64,000 bases of DNA from Branchiostoma floridae (GCF_000003815.2 NC_049982.1:8779028-8843027), one strand, 5' to 3'; shown: positions 1-40,986, counted from the first letter of the stretch. Notes: generated by a model from the sequence alone, not told the origin. Made by a program: numbers and translations.

Positions 1-2127
1 TCTCATATTTGGGCTGTACGCTGTCAACTGCTGACAGCGACTGGTCCTGTGGTTGGGCGGGTGGTTGTTTGACGTTTGTTGCCTCTTCGTAAGTTTCGTT
101 TTGGAGTGGTGTAGAATCTGCCTCCGGATCACTTTTGACAGCTTGTGGAGAGTCAGGGTATCCTATTGCATACGGCTTGATTTTATAGTTGTCATCTTGC
201 TCTTGGTCGCCGATGCTGGTCTCTCGATGGCACTGAATCTGTGGCCCTGGCTCTTCATCGTAAGCCACGGCATATGGCTGAATCCCTGCCCCCTCGTCTT
301 CGGCATAGGCCACTGCGTATGGCTTAATGGTACAGGTGGTTTCTGGTGTCTTGTCACAGGGAGGGGCGGGTCGTATGTCGGTGGCTGAGTTTCCTTCAGA
401 TCCTTGCAGTTCTTCCGGATCAGCGTAGGTCACTGCATACGGCTCAATATTTCCTGCTGTATTCGGAGGCGCTTCTTCATCTGCCTCGGGTGCTACGTCA
501 TGAGCAGCCGGTTCTGTGCCACTGCAAAACTCGCAGACGAGGAAGGCAGACACTGTTGCTAACACGAGCAGAAGCGGCACACAAAAGGCAATGGCAATGA
601 AGCTGTTGACATCCTCGCTAATCACTGGGTCTCCCTCAAGAAGAACGATAATGTCTATCGCTGTCGTATGCTTAGAGGCTGTCATGTCGGTTGGGTATAT
701 CTCCGTATAGTCCTCGGTGACGATGGTCTCGTGGTACAGACTGCTGTTAGTGATTTGAGGGCCCGTTGAGACAACGTTTGTCGTGACGGTGGTGACGGAC
801 ATTTCCTTATGTTGTGTGGACCTGTTCATTTGGTGTGGCCTGTAAGTGGTGGTCTGGCAAATACCCTTCCTGATGTTGGATGGAAAAAGTCCTTTGAGGT
901 CAGCAGGTGATGCGCACGTTAGAAGGGGATGGAATGAAAGGTGGTATAGACGTCGTTGGTTGCAGATAAACCACTCGTCGCATTGCACCTTGATCTTTCC
1001 CATCAGAAGACGTACGCGCTGGTTTTGCTGCAGAGGCATGACTTTGCTGTCGATGACAGAGATGCGATTGTTCTCTAGGTAGACATATCGCAATGTCCTG
1101 GGCTGTAGAAGAGAAACGGTGGGTACAGAACGCAGGAGGTTGTTTTCCAACCACAGGGAATCAAGGAGAGGCAAGCCGCGAAAGGCTTGATGTGATAGGA
1201 AAGAGATCATGTTCTTGTCAAGATACAAGTGGTTTAGTTTGTCAAGGCCAAGGAATGCATCCGGTTCTGAGGGAAAAAATGAGGGATATGTTGATTAAAT
1301 GGATATTTAATTATAAGTGCTGTCACATTTCTTCTCAGTATCATCTGATGCAAAATAAGATACATGTAGGCATCTGACGTTATTTGGATTATTCGACAGC
1401 AAATTTGGTGTTTGGCTATAGTGTATAATGTTCCTGCTATAGGTTTTGTGTTAATACGACCAACCAAGTAGTCGCCTCATTCAAAACCTAATGACGAGCC
1501 ATTTCTATACTTGTTTAAGTGATAGATAGCCACCATGAAACACTATCACAGTGAAGGTGATATTGAGGGATGTGTTAATCAATGTACCGCTACGGTACTA
1601 TTTGCTGGAATCTATTGCACAACTATTGCAGAGCAACTCAAATAACATCTTCGCTAATTGAGCGACGAAGTCCCTATCGACTTACCAAGAATAATGATGC
1701 GGTTGTCTTGAAGGTGGAGGCTTTGCAAAAGTGGTAGACCCATGAAAGCCCATCTCTGTACTTTGGAAACATTGGACCTTTGAATCTTCAGAAGGTGAAG
1801 ATGTGAAACTTTGGAAAAAGCTCGTTGCTGGAGCGTAGACGAACAAAGGTGCTCAATGAAGATGGATCGAGTCCGTTTGATGAAGTCAGTCGGTATCGTC
1901 TTCAGACATATAGGAAAGCTGTACATGCCTCCATGTCCAGCCCAGCTGCAGGCGGACATCGCGCCAGACTTTTGGGGACAGCGACAAGCCAGGAGATTTG
2001 CAGAAGATTCATTGTCAACAAAACAGTTATTTGGACAAGGCTGAGCTACAGTCAGCACAAAGAGTACATGGTAGGAGACCAAACATAGCCAGACCAGTGC
2101 CTTGCTTTTCGCCATCGTTTGTTTCAT
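1..2127 (-). CDS. Leucine-rich-repeat type I membrane receptor (3' end outside window)
   Basis: Two exons are visible: 2127-1686 (147 codons plus one base) and 1266 to the window edge, joined in phase 1. The first exon starts with a hydrophobic signal peptide, then a cysteine cluster (LRRNT-like) and the first LRR units. The second carries further LRRs (LNHLYLDKNMIS, LDSLWLENNLL, LRYVYLENNRIS), an LRRCT-type cap (CDEWFIC ... LTCASPADLKG), a Ser/Thr-rich stalk and one transmembrane segment (around 610-540, SFIAIAFCVPLLLVLATVSA). The cytoplasmic tail is acidic and holds four copies of an I-x-P-Y-A-(V/I)-x-Y motif. A cell-surface recognition or signalling role is inferred from this layout; the ligand is unknown. 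No stop codon is reached before base 1, so the protein continues outside the window. Confidence 0.82.
1686..2127 (-). CDS. LRR receptor exon 1 (signal peptide, LRRNT, first LRRs)
   Basis: The Met at 2127 is followed by a basic then hydrophobic stretch (ALVWLCLVSYHVLFVL), which I read as a signal peptide. Cysteines after it (PCPNNC, CRCPQ) fit an N-terminal LRR cap. LRR-type repeats follow (LHLLKIQRSNV, LQSLHLQDNRI). The exon ends at a GTAAG donor after the first base of a codon. An in-frame Met four codons downstream could also start translation. Confidence 0.78.
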
Positions 2128-3237
2128 GTGGTTTGCCGAATTTTCTCGGAGGGCATCTCGGTCTGGTGAATTTCCTCAGACGTCATCTCATTAAAGATGC
2201 ATGCAATTTTATGTCTGGTCGATAATCCACCACCAGAGTTATTGTGCATATCAAAGCCTGTTGAACTGGTCGTCCTTCCCTTCAGAATAACGTTATGAAA
2301 TGTTCCTGCTCATGTCAATATCCTTTTAGTTTTAAATGAAGTGTCTGTCAATACATGTTTCCTATTTACGTTGAAGTATGGAGTGCTTACGTTTCAGGTG
2401 TACAGGCTACGTCTGGTGATGGGTTGTACCAGGAGGATAATCAAAACTGGGTCTTGATATCTTTATGTTTATTAATATGTTTGGAGTTCCTATTTTATGC
2501 ATATATTAGCAGTAGGTTTGGTGACCAGAACCTGGATAGAAAGTAGTACATCAAAGGATTAAAGAAAAAAAATATTGTAAAATGACATACGCTGCTATGT
2601 GTGTGTATGTGTGTCAGTGCGTGTTATCCCCCACCCCCCTCCTGGCAATTGCCCAGAGTTAGTACATTTTTTTATCATTCAAATATCATGTACCGTGCAA
2701 GATACTGATGTACCTGTCTCTTCAGATCCCGGATCTTATACCTTTGCAAAATAATATCAGGTGGCATAAATTATGATGGCTTGATTTATTCTACTTCAAC
2801 TTTTCAACAGAAAGGCACATTTCGGTTTCAAACACATGCAATGCAGGGCCCATACCTATAGCCCATGTGTCCACCACTCAACCACTCAAAAATCGCGAGC
2901 GTAGCACTTCGAGAAATTGATATATAGTAAAAAGCCGCTTGGAGGCTCATTATCGAACTTGACTTTGCCATCCTGACACCTACTTATCTACCAAATATCA
3001 CGACAGTCCATTCACGCCTTTTGAGATATATTGATTACGAACAAACACAGATGCAAACTCAGCCAATCTAACACACAATACACATGGAGGAAACGCACAA
3101 GCTTAACAAAGGACGTCGCCAAACTCAACGTAATCTATTTCTTGACTATTTCAACGCCAAGCGGACCTTAAAAACACAGTAGTAAGACCTGTTTTACAAC
3201 CTACGCAATAATCTCCATTATATTATTATCTTTACAG
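2128..3237. other. Region between LRR gene and membrane-protein exons
   Basis: I see no convincing exon here. It contains the LRR gene's 5' flank, a GT-rich microsatellite-like patch near 2595-2630 and AT-rich sequence. The stretch around 2930-3060 resembles a degraded dispersed repeat but has no clear ends. Missing upstream exons of the membrane-protein gene could be hidden here. Confidence 0.4.
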
Positions 3238-6111
3238 TACGGCTACCTGTTTGATTGGCACCTGCCTGTCGTGTGGATCTGGGTCATTAGGTAAGTTTTG
3301 ACGTCAGTAGGCTCCGCGTTTTTGTGCTGAAGGGATATCAGTTCTATCGCACTGTTTCTTGTCACCGGACCTCGTTGTTTCTTTTTGAAAGCGTCGAATT
3401 CCAGCAGGCTGAACGAGGTCAGGCAAGAGAAACGCCAAGTGCAAGAGAAGTGACATGCCATCGGAAAAAAATAGACTACTAGAGATTGCTAAGGAGGCTA
3501 ATGTAAGACACGTGGAACCATTATGATACTGTCTATTAGTAAGTAGGGGCATCTTTTGATATACAGCGAGGGACATGATTTATCTCCAGGACCCATCGTC
3601 ATCATCATCGTCATCATCATTATCATCATCACCTTCATCATCAGCAGCAGCATTGTTTATCCGTTTCCCTTTAAGTAGAAATAAGTAACACTTTCCTTAA
3701 CAAATGATGAGTGCTAAGCAGAGAAAGTAGTAGTTCATGTCTTTTGTGTGACTCGGCCAGGGGTTGAACTCACGACTTGCCGAATGTAAACACTTCGCTC
3801 ACTTGACCGTTGTACCTAGAAATGATGATGATAAATAAATAAACAAAAAAAAAAATCCGCCACAGGTTGCTGATTCCCGCGCAGGCGCTGTTCATCTTCA
3901 TCTGGTGGACGATCGAGCAGATCCAGAGCGAGGTCCGGCCGTGGTACGAGCTGTGGCGGGAGTCTCTCATGATGTGCTGGGTCCAGGTCAGTGCGCATGG
4001 GCAGTAACACATTCTGCCTCATTAACGTCTCTTAGACGTTCTAAATTTGAAAACAAATGGCTTAGTTGAAGCGTTGACGTTGTACTGTACGTCGGTGGTG
4101 CTATGCCTATACACATTCACTGTACCTCATCATCCACAGCTACCGCCTTAAAATGACCTTTCGGGAAGCTCTAGACTAGTAAGAGCAACATGAAAGAACT
4201 GTTTTTGCTGTCGTGACTACAGCAGGACACCAATTGACGTATTTTGGTATTTCAGATTCAGCTTCTTATTCTGTCTCGTTTCTGTGATTCATAATTGTTA
4301 GGTGGCTGCGCTACCGCTTGGTTATTTTGACATCTCTTGCAACATAGATTACAATGTCAAAAATTTAAAGAAAACAACCTGAGTGACCTGAGTGCACATT
4401 CTAAACGTTGCCGTCTGTTCCCTCCAGTGGGCCGGTGCTGTGATAGTGCTGTTAGGATGTAATCTGATACTGGTGCGGTACTGGCCTGATATCTCCTACC
4501 GCTGGGGCATGTACAGACAACACATACAGGTGAATGTCATCCTTATTGTATTTGGCATTATCTTCCACTTTATATGACATACCTGCCTTTGGTGCTGAAC
4601 ACATTTCGCATGATATATCATACCTGTCCTGGGTGCTCAGCACATTCCACATTACATGACATTCCTGACCTTGGTGCTGAACACATTCCACATTACATGA
4701 CATTCCTGACCTTGGCGCTGAACACATTCCACATTACATGACATTCCTGTCCTTGGTGCTGAACACATTCCACATTACATGGCATTCCTGTCCTTGGTGC
4801 TGAACACATTCCACATTACATGACATTCCTGTCCTTGGTGCTGAACACATTCCACATTACATGGCATTCCTGTCCTTGGTGCTGAACACATTCCACATTA
4901 CATGGCATTCCTGTCCTTGGTGCTGAACACATTCCACATTACATGGCATTCCTGTCCTTGGTGCTGAACACATTCCACATTACATGGCATTCCTGTCCTT
5001 GGTGCTGAACACATTCCACATTACATGGCATTCCTGTCCTTGGTGCTGAACACATTCCACATTACATGGCATTCCTGTCCTTGGTGCTGAACACATTCCA
5101 CATTACATGGCATTCCTGTCCTTGGTGCTGAACACATTCCACATTACATGAAATTCCTGTCCTTGGTGCTGAACACATTCCACATTACATGGCATTCCTG
5201 TCCTTGGTGCTGAACACATTCCTCATTATATAACATACATGTCTTTGGTACTGAACACATTCCACATCATACAATAAAGATGTCTTTGGTGCTGAACGCC
5301 TTCCATTCCAGCCTTTTCATAGTGCTGAACACCTCAACATCACATGTCATGTTCTGACCTTTGAAGTGAAGAGCTCTATAGTTTTACCTGTCCTTGGTGC
5401 TGAATACCTTCCGTATCTGTTAACATACCTGTCCTTGACAAAATACCCATGACCTTAAAGAAGCATGTCCTTGGTTCCAATCACCTCCAACAAAAATGAC
5501 TATCAATATAATAATATATAATATCTCTTTCCAGTGCTGAAAACTTTCACGCCAGTTAACACCTTTTTGTGCTGAATGCGTCAGGCACTAGTACACATAC
5601 CTTTTCATGGTGCTGAACACCTTCCACAGCAGTCAACTTGGTGTTTAACACCTTCCAGATCAGTTAACATACCTGTCATTGGTGCTGAACACCTTCCACA
5701 TTACATGTTATACCTGTCCTTAGTGCTGAACACCTTCCATGTCTGTAGTCTTGTCTATCAATGGTGCTGAACAACTTTCACATCATTTGACATGCTAGTT
5801 CCTGGTGATGAACATTGCCACATCAGTTGGCATGCCTGCCCATGGTGCTGAACACTTTTCATGTCAAAAGAGATGCCTATCCTCTATACTGGACACCTTC
5901 TGAATAGGCAAAAAATACCTGTCCATAGTGCTGAACAAACATAATATTACTTAACAAACTTATCCTTGCTGTTTTTTTCCTTCAGGGCACATCCAGTTCT
6001 GAGAAGGCTACAGAAATTACCATGGGCGGTGACGTCGACAGTCCGCTGGTTCTGACTGACAGCACACATGCCTACGTGTCAGTAGGAGCAGACCAGACCG
6101 ACAGGGTGTGA
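3238..6111 (+). CDS. C-terminal part of a multi-pass membrane protein (four exons)
   Basis: Exons 3238-3290, 3866-3986, 4428-4529 and 5986-6111 have good acceptor and donor sites, and their phases (2, 0, 0) join into one open frame ending in TGA at 6109-6111. The product has two strongly hydrophobic, aromatic-rich segments (LLIPAQALFIFIWWTIEQI and WAGAVIVLLGCNLILV) and a hydrophilic, acidic tail. This could be the end of a solute carrier; an SLC6-like transporter was considered, but I cannot assign the family. There is no start codon, so 5' exons are missing. They must lie between the LRR gene and 3238 or beyond the window start, in which case the LRR gene sits on the opposite strand inside an intron. 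Confidence 0.6.
3597..3652. repeat. CAT/CAG trinucleotide microsatellite
   Basis: An imperfect run of CAT/CGT/CAC triplets ends in CAG triplets. It lies in an intron of the membrane-protein gene, between the exons at 3238-3290 and 3866-3986. Confidence 0.85.
3665..3825 (-). repeat. tRNA-derived SINE-like sequence
   Basis: On the minus strand there is a tRNA-like head with an A-box-like sequence (GTCAAGTGAGCG) and a B-box-like sequence (GAGTTCAACCCC). A non-tRNA body follows, with GGCCGAGTCACAC and CTCTGCTTAGCACTCA. Spacing and orientation fit a tRNA-derived retroposon. I saw no clear target-site duplication. Confidence 0.55.
4586..5280. repeat. 41-bp minisatellite, about 17 copies
   Basis: The unit reads CCTTGGTGCTGAACACATTC followed by CACATTACATGGCATTCCTGT. 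It recurs at exactly 41-bp steps from about 4669 to 5243, most central copies being identical or one base apart (ATGGCATT versus ATGACATT). Earlier copies and a long tail to about 5960 are diverged. It fills most of the last intron of the membrane-protein gene. Confidence 0.95.
5281..5960. repeat. Decayed tail of the 41-bp minisatellite
   Basis: Scattered GTGCTGAACACCTTCCA-like motifs continue at irregular spacing up to just before the exon at 5986. They look like old, diverged units of the same array. No exon was seen. Confidence 0.75.
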
Positions 6112-6910
6112 GACCTTTCAGGAGAACATTGGTGTGATACACCTTTCTGATTTCTAACAAATATGTTTTATGTTCTTGGTTATGATAACTGAGACATTGA
6201 CAGTGCAATCATTCCATTTGTGTAAGTGACTCAATATTGATATACATGTAGTTAATTTGGTTTCCTAACATGAAGAAGAGACCTTGCAATTATTTGTGTA
6301 AATTTATTGAAACACTTCCAAAGTTGGGGCCACCAAGTAACCCTAAAGGGAACTTGACAAATGTGCAATGCTTTAATTCTAAGACTGGTGTAATGACTTG
6401 CTCAAAGTGGTCTACCAATGTAGATCATTGTACTGTCTGCAATATGCGGCAATATTTTGTTTCCACCAAAATGGTGCAAATATTTAAGATTACTGTAATA
6501 GAGAAAAGCAATTTTGTACATAGAACATTTTGTAATTTGTGTAAAAAGAACCAAAATGATTATGAAATGTAATTATTAGTAATGTCTTGTAATATGTTAT
6601 CCTGGAAAGTAATCTGCAATGGTATAGTTGCACCTGTAGAGATGTTGAAATGCCACACGCACAATTATCTCCATTTTCTGGACTTTGTGTAATAACATGA
6701 AATGTGTAGAAAATGTACATGTGTGCAATATTGAAGAAATCGACTTGCAATATGAATGGACAATTCTAGTGTTGATTTGTGTACAATGGACATTCCAGTT
6801 CCCTACTACAGTCAATTATAATGTTGGAATTACATGTATGCTTTCGTAGTTTTCCAATGCTGCAGGCTTCCATCATTAGTAACTTTGTAACAATTACTGT
6901 ATGTAAAACA
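6112..6910. other. 3' flank of membrane-protein gene
   Basis: This is AT-rich sequence after the stop codon, probably 3' UTR and then intergenic DNA. An open frame at 6270-6572 has no similarity I recognise and no splice context; I treat it as chance. Confidence 0.45.
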
Positions 6911-6912
6911 TA

Positions 6913-7490
6913 CGAGAGGCGTTCAATAAGTAATAACACTGACCCACTTCCAGTTGTCTGATCTAGATGAAATTTTGCATGTGTAATGATTCATATCTCT
7001 ATAGTTTATGTTGCAAAAAACAGCTCTGAACTAATTGTGGTTTCTGATTTACTGGTGTTTGAACTGAGTTAGGTGTGAAATGGACCAGGTGTGAAATGGA
7101 GCCAGTTGAGTGTCACGCAGTGATCCGGTTTTTGTATTTGAAAGGACGCACACCAAAGGAGACTTTTGATGAAATGAAAGAAACGTATGGTGATGATGGC
7201 CCATCATATGACCTTGTAAAACGCTGGCATCCTGAATTCAAACATGGCCGGAAGTCTGTGGAAACAGCTCCCAGACCTGGTCGTTCCTCTTCTGCCATTT
7301 ATGAGGCATCTGTTGGAGGACCAACCTGGGGTGTCCTACAAAAACGGTGTCCAGAGCTGCATCAAATGATGGGAGAAATGCATAACTCTGGGTGGTTCCT
7401 ATGAAGAGAAATACTAATAACTGTGCCAAGTTTCATTAATCTCCTGCTTTGGGAAATGAGTCAGAGTTATAACTTATTGAACGCCCCTCG
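6913..7490 (+). mobile_element. Internally deleted mariner element, copy 1 (578 bp)
   Basis: The terminal inverted repeats read CGAGAGGCGTTCAATAAGT on the left and the complement of ACTTATTGAACGCCCCTCG on the right, flanked by TA on both sides (6911-6912 and 7491-7492). TA targets and the encoded helix-turn-helix protein place it in Tc1/mariner. The catalytic core is missing, so it cannot move itself. Confidence 0.9.
7096..7404 (+). pseudogene. Mariner transposase N-terminal remnant (helix-turn-helix only)
   Basis: The reading frame encodes the mariner DNA-binding helix-turn-helix (VIRFLYLKGRTPKETFDEM, SYDLVKRWHPEFKHGRKSV) and the basic Pro/Arg/Ser linker. It then jumps to a short sequence (GPTWGVLQKRCPELHQMMGE) that resembles the end of mariner proteins. 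The DDD catalytic domain is absent. The frame is open in this copy, giving about 102 residues. Whether it is expressed is unknown; a free DNA-binding domain could in principle repress related elements. Confidence 0.8.
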
Positions 7491-7492
7491 TA

Positions 7493-9305
7493 AAACCATC
7501 ACTCTTTGTTACAATCAAGTATGAACCTTGCTCGCTTCAAAATTCAGGAAAATAAAAGGAAGTTCAAAGATGTTTTATTTGGCCACATAATATTCTTTCT
7601 TGCTTTCACCAACATCAAGAGTCAGACACGTTTTCCATTTACAGTTATTTATTTCTTTTGCAGAATAGAAAATACATTGCATACTCTAGTGCTTCCCCCA
7701 TTTTAAAAATATACTGATTTCCACTTCAGTTCATATACATACAGTCTCTGTCTCTCTCTCTCTACAACAATTTTCTCCTTCCATAAAATCACAAAATGTC
7801 AAAGTGCATCGTCTTGGCTACATTAAGCTGCAAATTGTTAGTTGCTGTAGAGATGACTTTGACGTGACACATCAAATGTGGAACATTATATTGACAAATA
7901 AGTGGTGTTAGACAAGAAAACAACAAATCAACAAGAATTTCTTTTAAAATCTGGTAACAAAACAAATCTCCACCACCAAGTAAAATATCCCTAAATGATC
8001 TCACAAAATCTTAAACTTAAGAGCAAGGAAATATGTACATGGGTGACTGTTACCTTCCTTGTGAGACTGACGATTACATAAACAGCAAACTTTACCAAGG
8101 TAAAAACATTTTATGTTAGATTTACAAGTTATGCCAATTAAAATGCTTGTATGTATCATTATACAACATATCTAAAGCAGTTAAAAACACATTCCCATTC
8201 AAAGAACAATGAAGCTTGGCTATGCCAGTACGTGTACACTTATATAGCAACATGTGCTTGTATGTGTATCTGAGTCACATAACACGAGTTCATGATGTTT
8301 CCTTTGACAGTTAGGAAATGACAGCTTCATTTTTACATGTCTTACAGTGTTACAATGATTTCAGGCCCACAAAGCTACTTGACTTATAATCAAATACGTG
8401 TACTGATGTAATCATGGTGGAAAGACACAGTCTGTGTTTTTTGTTCTGCAAATATTTACAAGCATGTATATTTTTCCATGGCTGCTACAGCTTAAAATCT
8501 TATTGATAAAAACAAATGCTAAAACCTGTACCTTGATTAATCTCTACACACAGGTTTTGTTGCAATATCATCTCATTTCTTTAAAATGACACATCAAAGA
8601 CGCTTAAGATGTTAGGACAATGATTTTCTTTTAAATTAGTAGGTTTACGTAGATACATTTTAGGTGACAGGACACTTTGAAGTTTGTACCACAGAAAGCT
8701 GAGTGAGCCTTCAGAAGACCACATAGTTGGTAAAAGGCACTTACATTTTGATGATTGTCAGAATGATATGTAGTAATGCTAGTTTTAGCAACCATCTCCA
8801 AATATATATGTGGGATCCTGTCTTCTCTTTAGAGCATTAAAATCAGTAATTACTTTATGTACAGAAATGTCTTATTTTCGTAAAGCACAGGATGTTAATT
8901 CATCTCAGTCTACTAGCTCATAATCATATACATCCAATTATTATAACTTCAGTGGTGCTCCTCACCATGTCACACACTAGACACCCATATTTTTACATGG
9001 AACAGACAACACAATGGCCTAGAGGAGTGGTCTTAGGAAGGCACCATTGGCTGTATGGGTGTGTTGCAATGAAGGCTTGGTACTTTCAGACCAAAGCAGT
9101 GGTACTGATTTCATCAGTAAGGTTCTTGCTTACATGCAGTAGACAAGGCTTTCATAGAATCATACCATGCACGAACATGAACTGAGATAAGTTTATCTTT
9201 GCCCCGCAAGAAATTACCTACATTGTACACGTAACCCTTGCACATGTATGCATGCAGAAATGTCACTGGGAGATGAGTGTTGACCACTACATGGTTGCTG
9301 AAGGC
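7493..9305 (-). other. Probable 3' UTR and downstream flank of MYRF
   Basis: No coding exon was seen. On the minus strand, AATAAA-type poly(A) signals lie at 7653-7648 and 7579-7574, about 1.7 kb past the MYRF stop. A long 3' UTR is therefore possible. A short CT-rich microsatellite lies near 7743-7765. Confidence 0.4.
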
Positions 9306-38651
<29,346 letters not shown>

Positions 38652-40265
38652 GGTGGCCTACCGGCCCTGCCGGGCTTGCTGACGGTGGTTGTCCGCGTCT
38701 GTTCACGGCTGTCAGGCTGACTAACCCCGGGGATCCATTCCGCTAGGTCCCGTCCCCTCCGCCATGAAAAGTCTTCTTCAGCTGTTCCAACAACCTCCCC
38801 AAGTCTCCCAACTACTTCAACATTTCAGCTCGTTCCCTCTACTTCAAGCCACAAGTTTGACGTAGAAGACAAACAGAATACAAATTTATTCTGATTTGTG
38901 TAGTTATCTATAAAGTTACTGTTACTTTGGTTATCTTTTGAGAAAGATTCTCACATGGGACAGCTGTTCCGTTTCCTCCCTCTGGAGAGTTACTACCCGA
39001 TGACGCAAACACATCATCAGGTGACCGACCTGGGACCACCTGACAAACGCCGGAAACTTGGACCAACTTCCAAGAAAGAGAAAACCGTGTTCCGCACAAA
39101 TTTAGCAACTGAAATCATCTGTTTTCTTTTGACAATCAGTTTTTGTAAATCTTACCGACCTCAAACTTATTTTGCTGGTCACTTGACTTGATAACGGTTT
39201 AGCGGGAGAGAATTATTCCAGCATATCATTGAAGCATCATTCGCACATTCGCTCAGTGCATCAACATATTCAGCCTCCGGTAAACATACAACTTTCATGT
39301 AATTTTTCATTGTTTTGTATGCACCGGACTTACTTCTTGTAAGGTTACCTCATTTAAACAAGGACATTATCATATTAGAAAAAGACTATCTGATTATTAT
39401 TATTATTATTTAACCGAAAATATTATTCCCCTTTTGTGCGGATGTATCAATCATATATCAAATTTATGGAGCAAATTGAAGAATGATATTGTAGCCAGAA
39501 GGTACTTCCCACTCAATCATGTCAGTGGTGAAATTAGATGCAGGACCTGTTGTTATGATGACGACGATTATGGATTCAGTTTTTAGCTTGGCCGCTAGAT
39601 GCCGCCCTTGACCGATTTGGCCTCTAAAAATAGCTGTCATAGCATGCAAACGTAATAAAGTATACGCAATTTGAACTATCATTGTATTTCAGCGCATAAT
39701 TTGCACAAAAAATAACTACCTCATTTTTATGTTCATAATCATAATATTGACTGACCTGCTACATATCTTGTTTTTTCAAACACTGAAATGAATCAACGCA
39801 ATTTTCGTTCTTGTTGTCTGGATGCGCTCTACTCAGAAATGCGCTCTTATCTTGGATGTAAAACTTCGACAAATTTGGAGAAAGGGTAAGAAAATGTGTC
39901 CATTTATCGGGTGGTATTTAAACCATAGAAAACCCTGGTAGTTATCTTGTTATGCTTGACTCTCCAAGTGAGCTGAAAATGCCGCCAGTGGCTCAGTTTT
40001 TGCGTCTTTGTGTGGAGTGCCTTTGTCTTGCGGAGGGCGGGTGCGTTGCAGCTTCGCGTTGGGTTTGGTTGGGGGAGGGGGGCAGGTTTGTAAATCAGCA
40101 GTTTTATCGTTTGTTTGGATTCCATGTCGTTAAACACGTATCCGCGCACTATGCTGCATGCACTATATTATGTAAGGCATAGCTACGAAGCTTGTATAAG
40201 CAATGCGTAGAGTTGTTTGGGGGTCCTCTGTATTCAAAGAAGGTAAAATTCAAGCCAAGATGAAG
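38652..40265. other. Shared upstream region of MYRF and BTB zinc-finger gene
   Basis: MYRF starts leftward at 38651 and the BTB gene rightward at 40987, so the two are head to head with about 2.3 kb between start codons. This stretch should hold the MYRF 5' UTR and promoter. I see no clear TATA box and no coding exon; a short ATT-rich microsatellite lies near 39395-39412. Confidence 0.45.
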
Positions 40266-40543
40266 ATTTATAATAATAATAATCACCAGGTGTATTTTGC
40301 CAGCCAGTAGGTACCCATTATGAGTAATGAGGCTGATTAACGTGGTCGAGGCACCTCCTCGAGCACGGGACCCCCGTTTTACGTCCCTCCCGGAAGACGA
40401 TTTCGTGGAAAGCTTCGTGAGGCTACAGCAATCCGGACGTCCTTGGTTGGTCTCCCATCCAAGCACTGTCCGGATCGTCGCGTTGCTTAACTTCCGAGAT
40501 CGAGGGATCGGGTGTACCAACGCGCCACGCGGCCGTTTGGAAG
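40266..40543 (-). repeat. 5S-rRNA-derived SINE (SINE3-type)
   Basis: On the minus strand the first ~120 bases resemble 5S rRNA: CCCGATCCCTCGATCTCGGA, AGTTAAGCAACG and TGCTTGGATGGGAGACC, which include the internal polymerase III promoter boxes. An unrelated body follows (GGGACGTAAAACGGGGGTCC), and the sequence ends in an (ATT)n tail at 40270-40282. A head from 5S, a body and a simple-repeat tail define SINE3 retroposons. It is not an intact 5S gene because the 5' and 3' parts of 5S are altered. Confidence 0.8.
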
Positions 40544-40986
40544 ACAACTCTATAAAGCCCTGTAAAGTTACATCATGCCCTATTGCCATCATAGGATTCT
40601 CATATAATGGAACTTTCTGTGATGCACAGAACTTACCATGTACACTAAAATCTAATGTGTGTTATTGTGGTATTAAAGAAGCATATTGAGCCTTTGTTTG
40701 ATGAGGGTCTGCATGGGGGGTCCCGACAACAATTTACGCTGAATTCAGAAGAACCCCCTACGTATTACACTAAATCAAGGGAGGCAATTACGCTAAATTT
40801 GGTTTTTTTGCCTCACTACGAGTTACGTAGATAAGATGGTTTTCCCTACGAGTTATGGGAAATAAAAGTAGGCTGCCTATGCCTTACGAAAAAGAGCATG
40901 CAGGCCCTCTTTGATGTTTGTAAAGATGTTTATGATGTATCCTGTGGTTTAGGATCCACATGTTTGCTTGAAGTTGAACCCTGAAG

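Noticed and set aside
4586-5280. CRISPR-like array
   Set aside because: The repeats are head-to-tail without unique spacers in an animal intron; it is a minisatellite.
3238-6111. Firm assignment of the membrane protein to the SLC6 transporter family
   Set aside because: Only the last two hydrophobic segments are visible and they lack a diagnostic motif I can name.
6270-6572. 100-residue open frame after the membrane-protein gene
   Set aside because: No recognisable domain, AT-rich codons, and no splice or promoter context; probably 3' UTR.
40420-40543. Intact 5S rRNA gene
   Set aside because: Only the middle and box C parts match well; a foreign body and (ATT)n tail follow, as in SINE3 elements.
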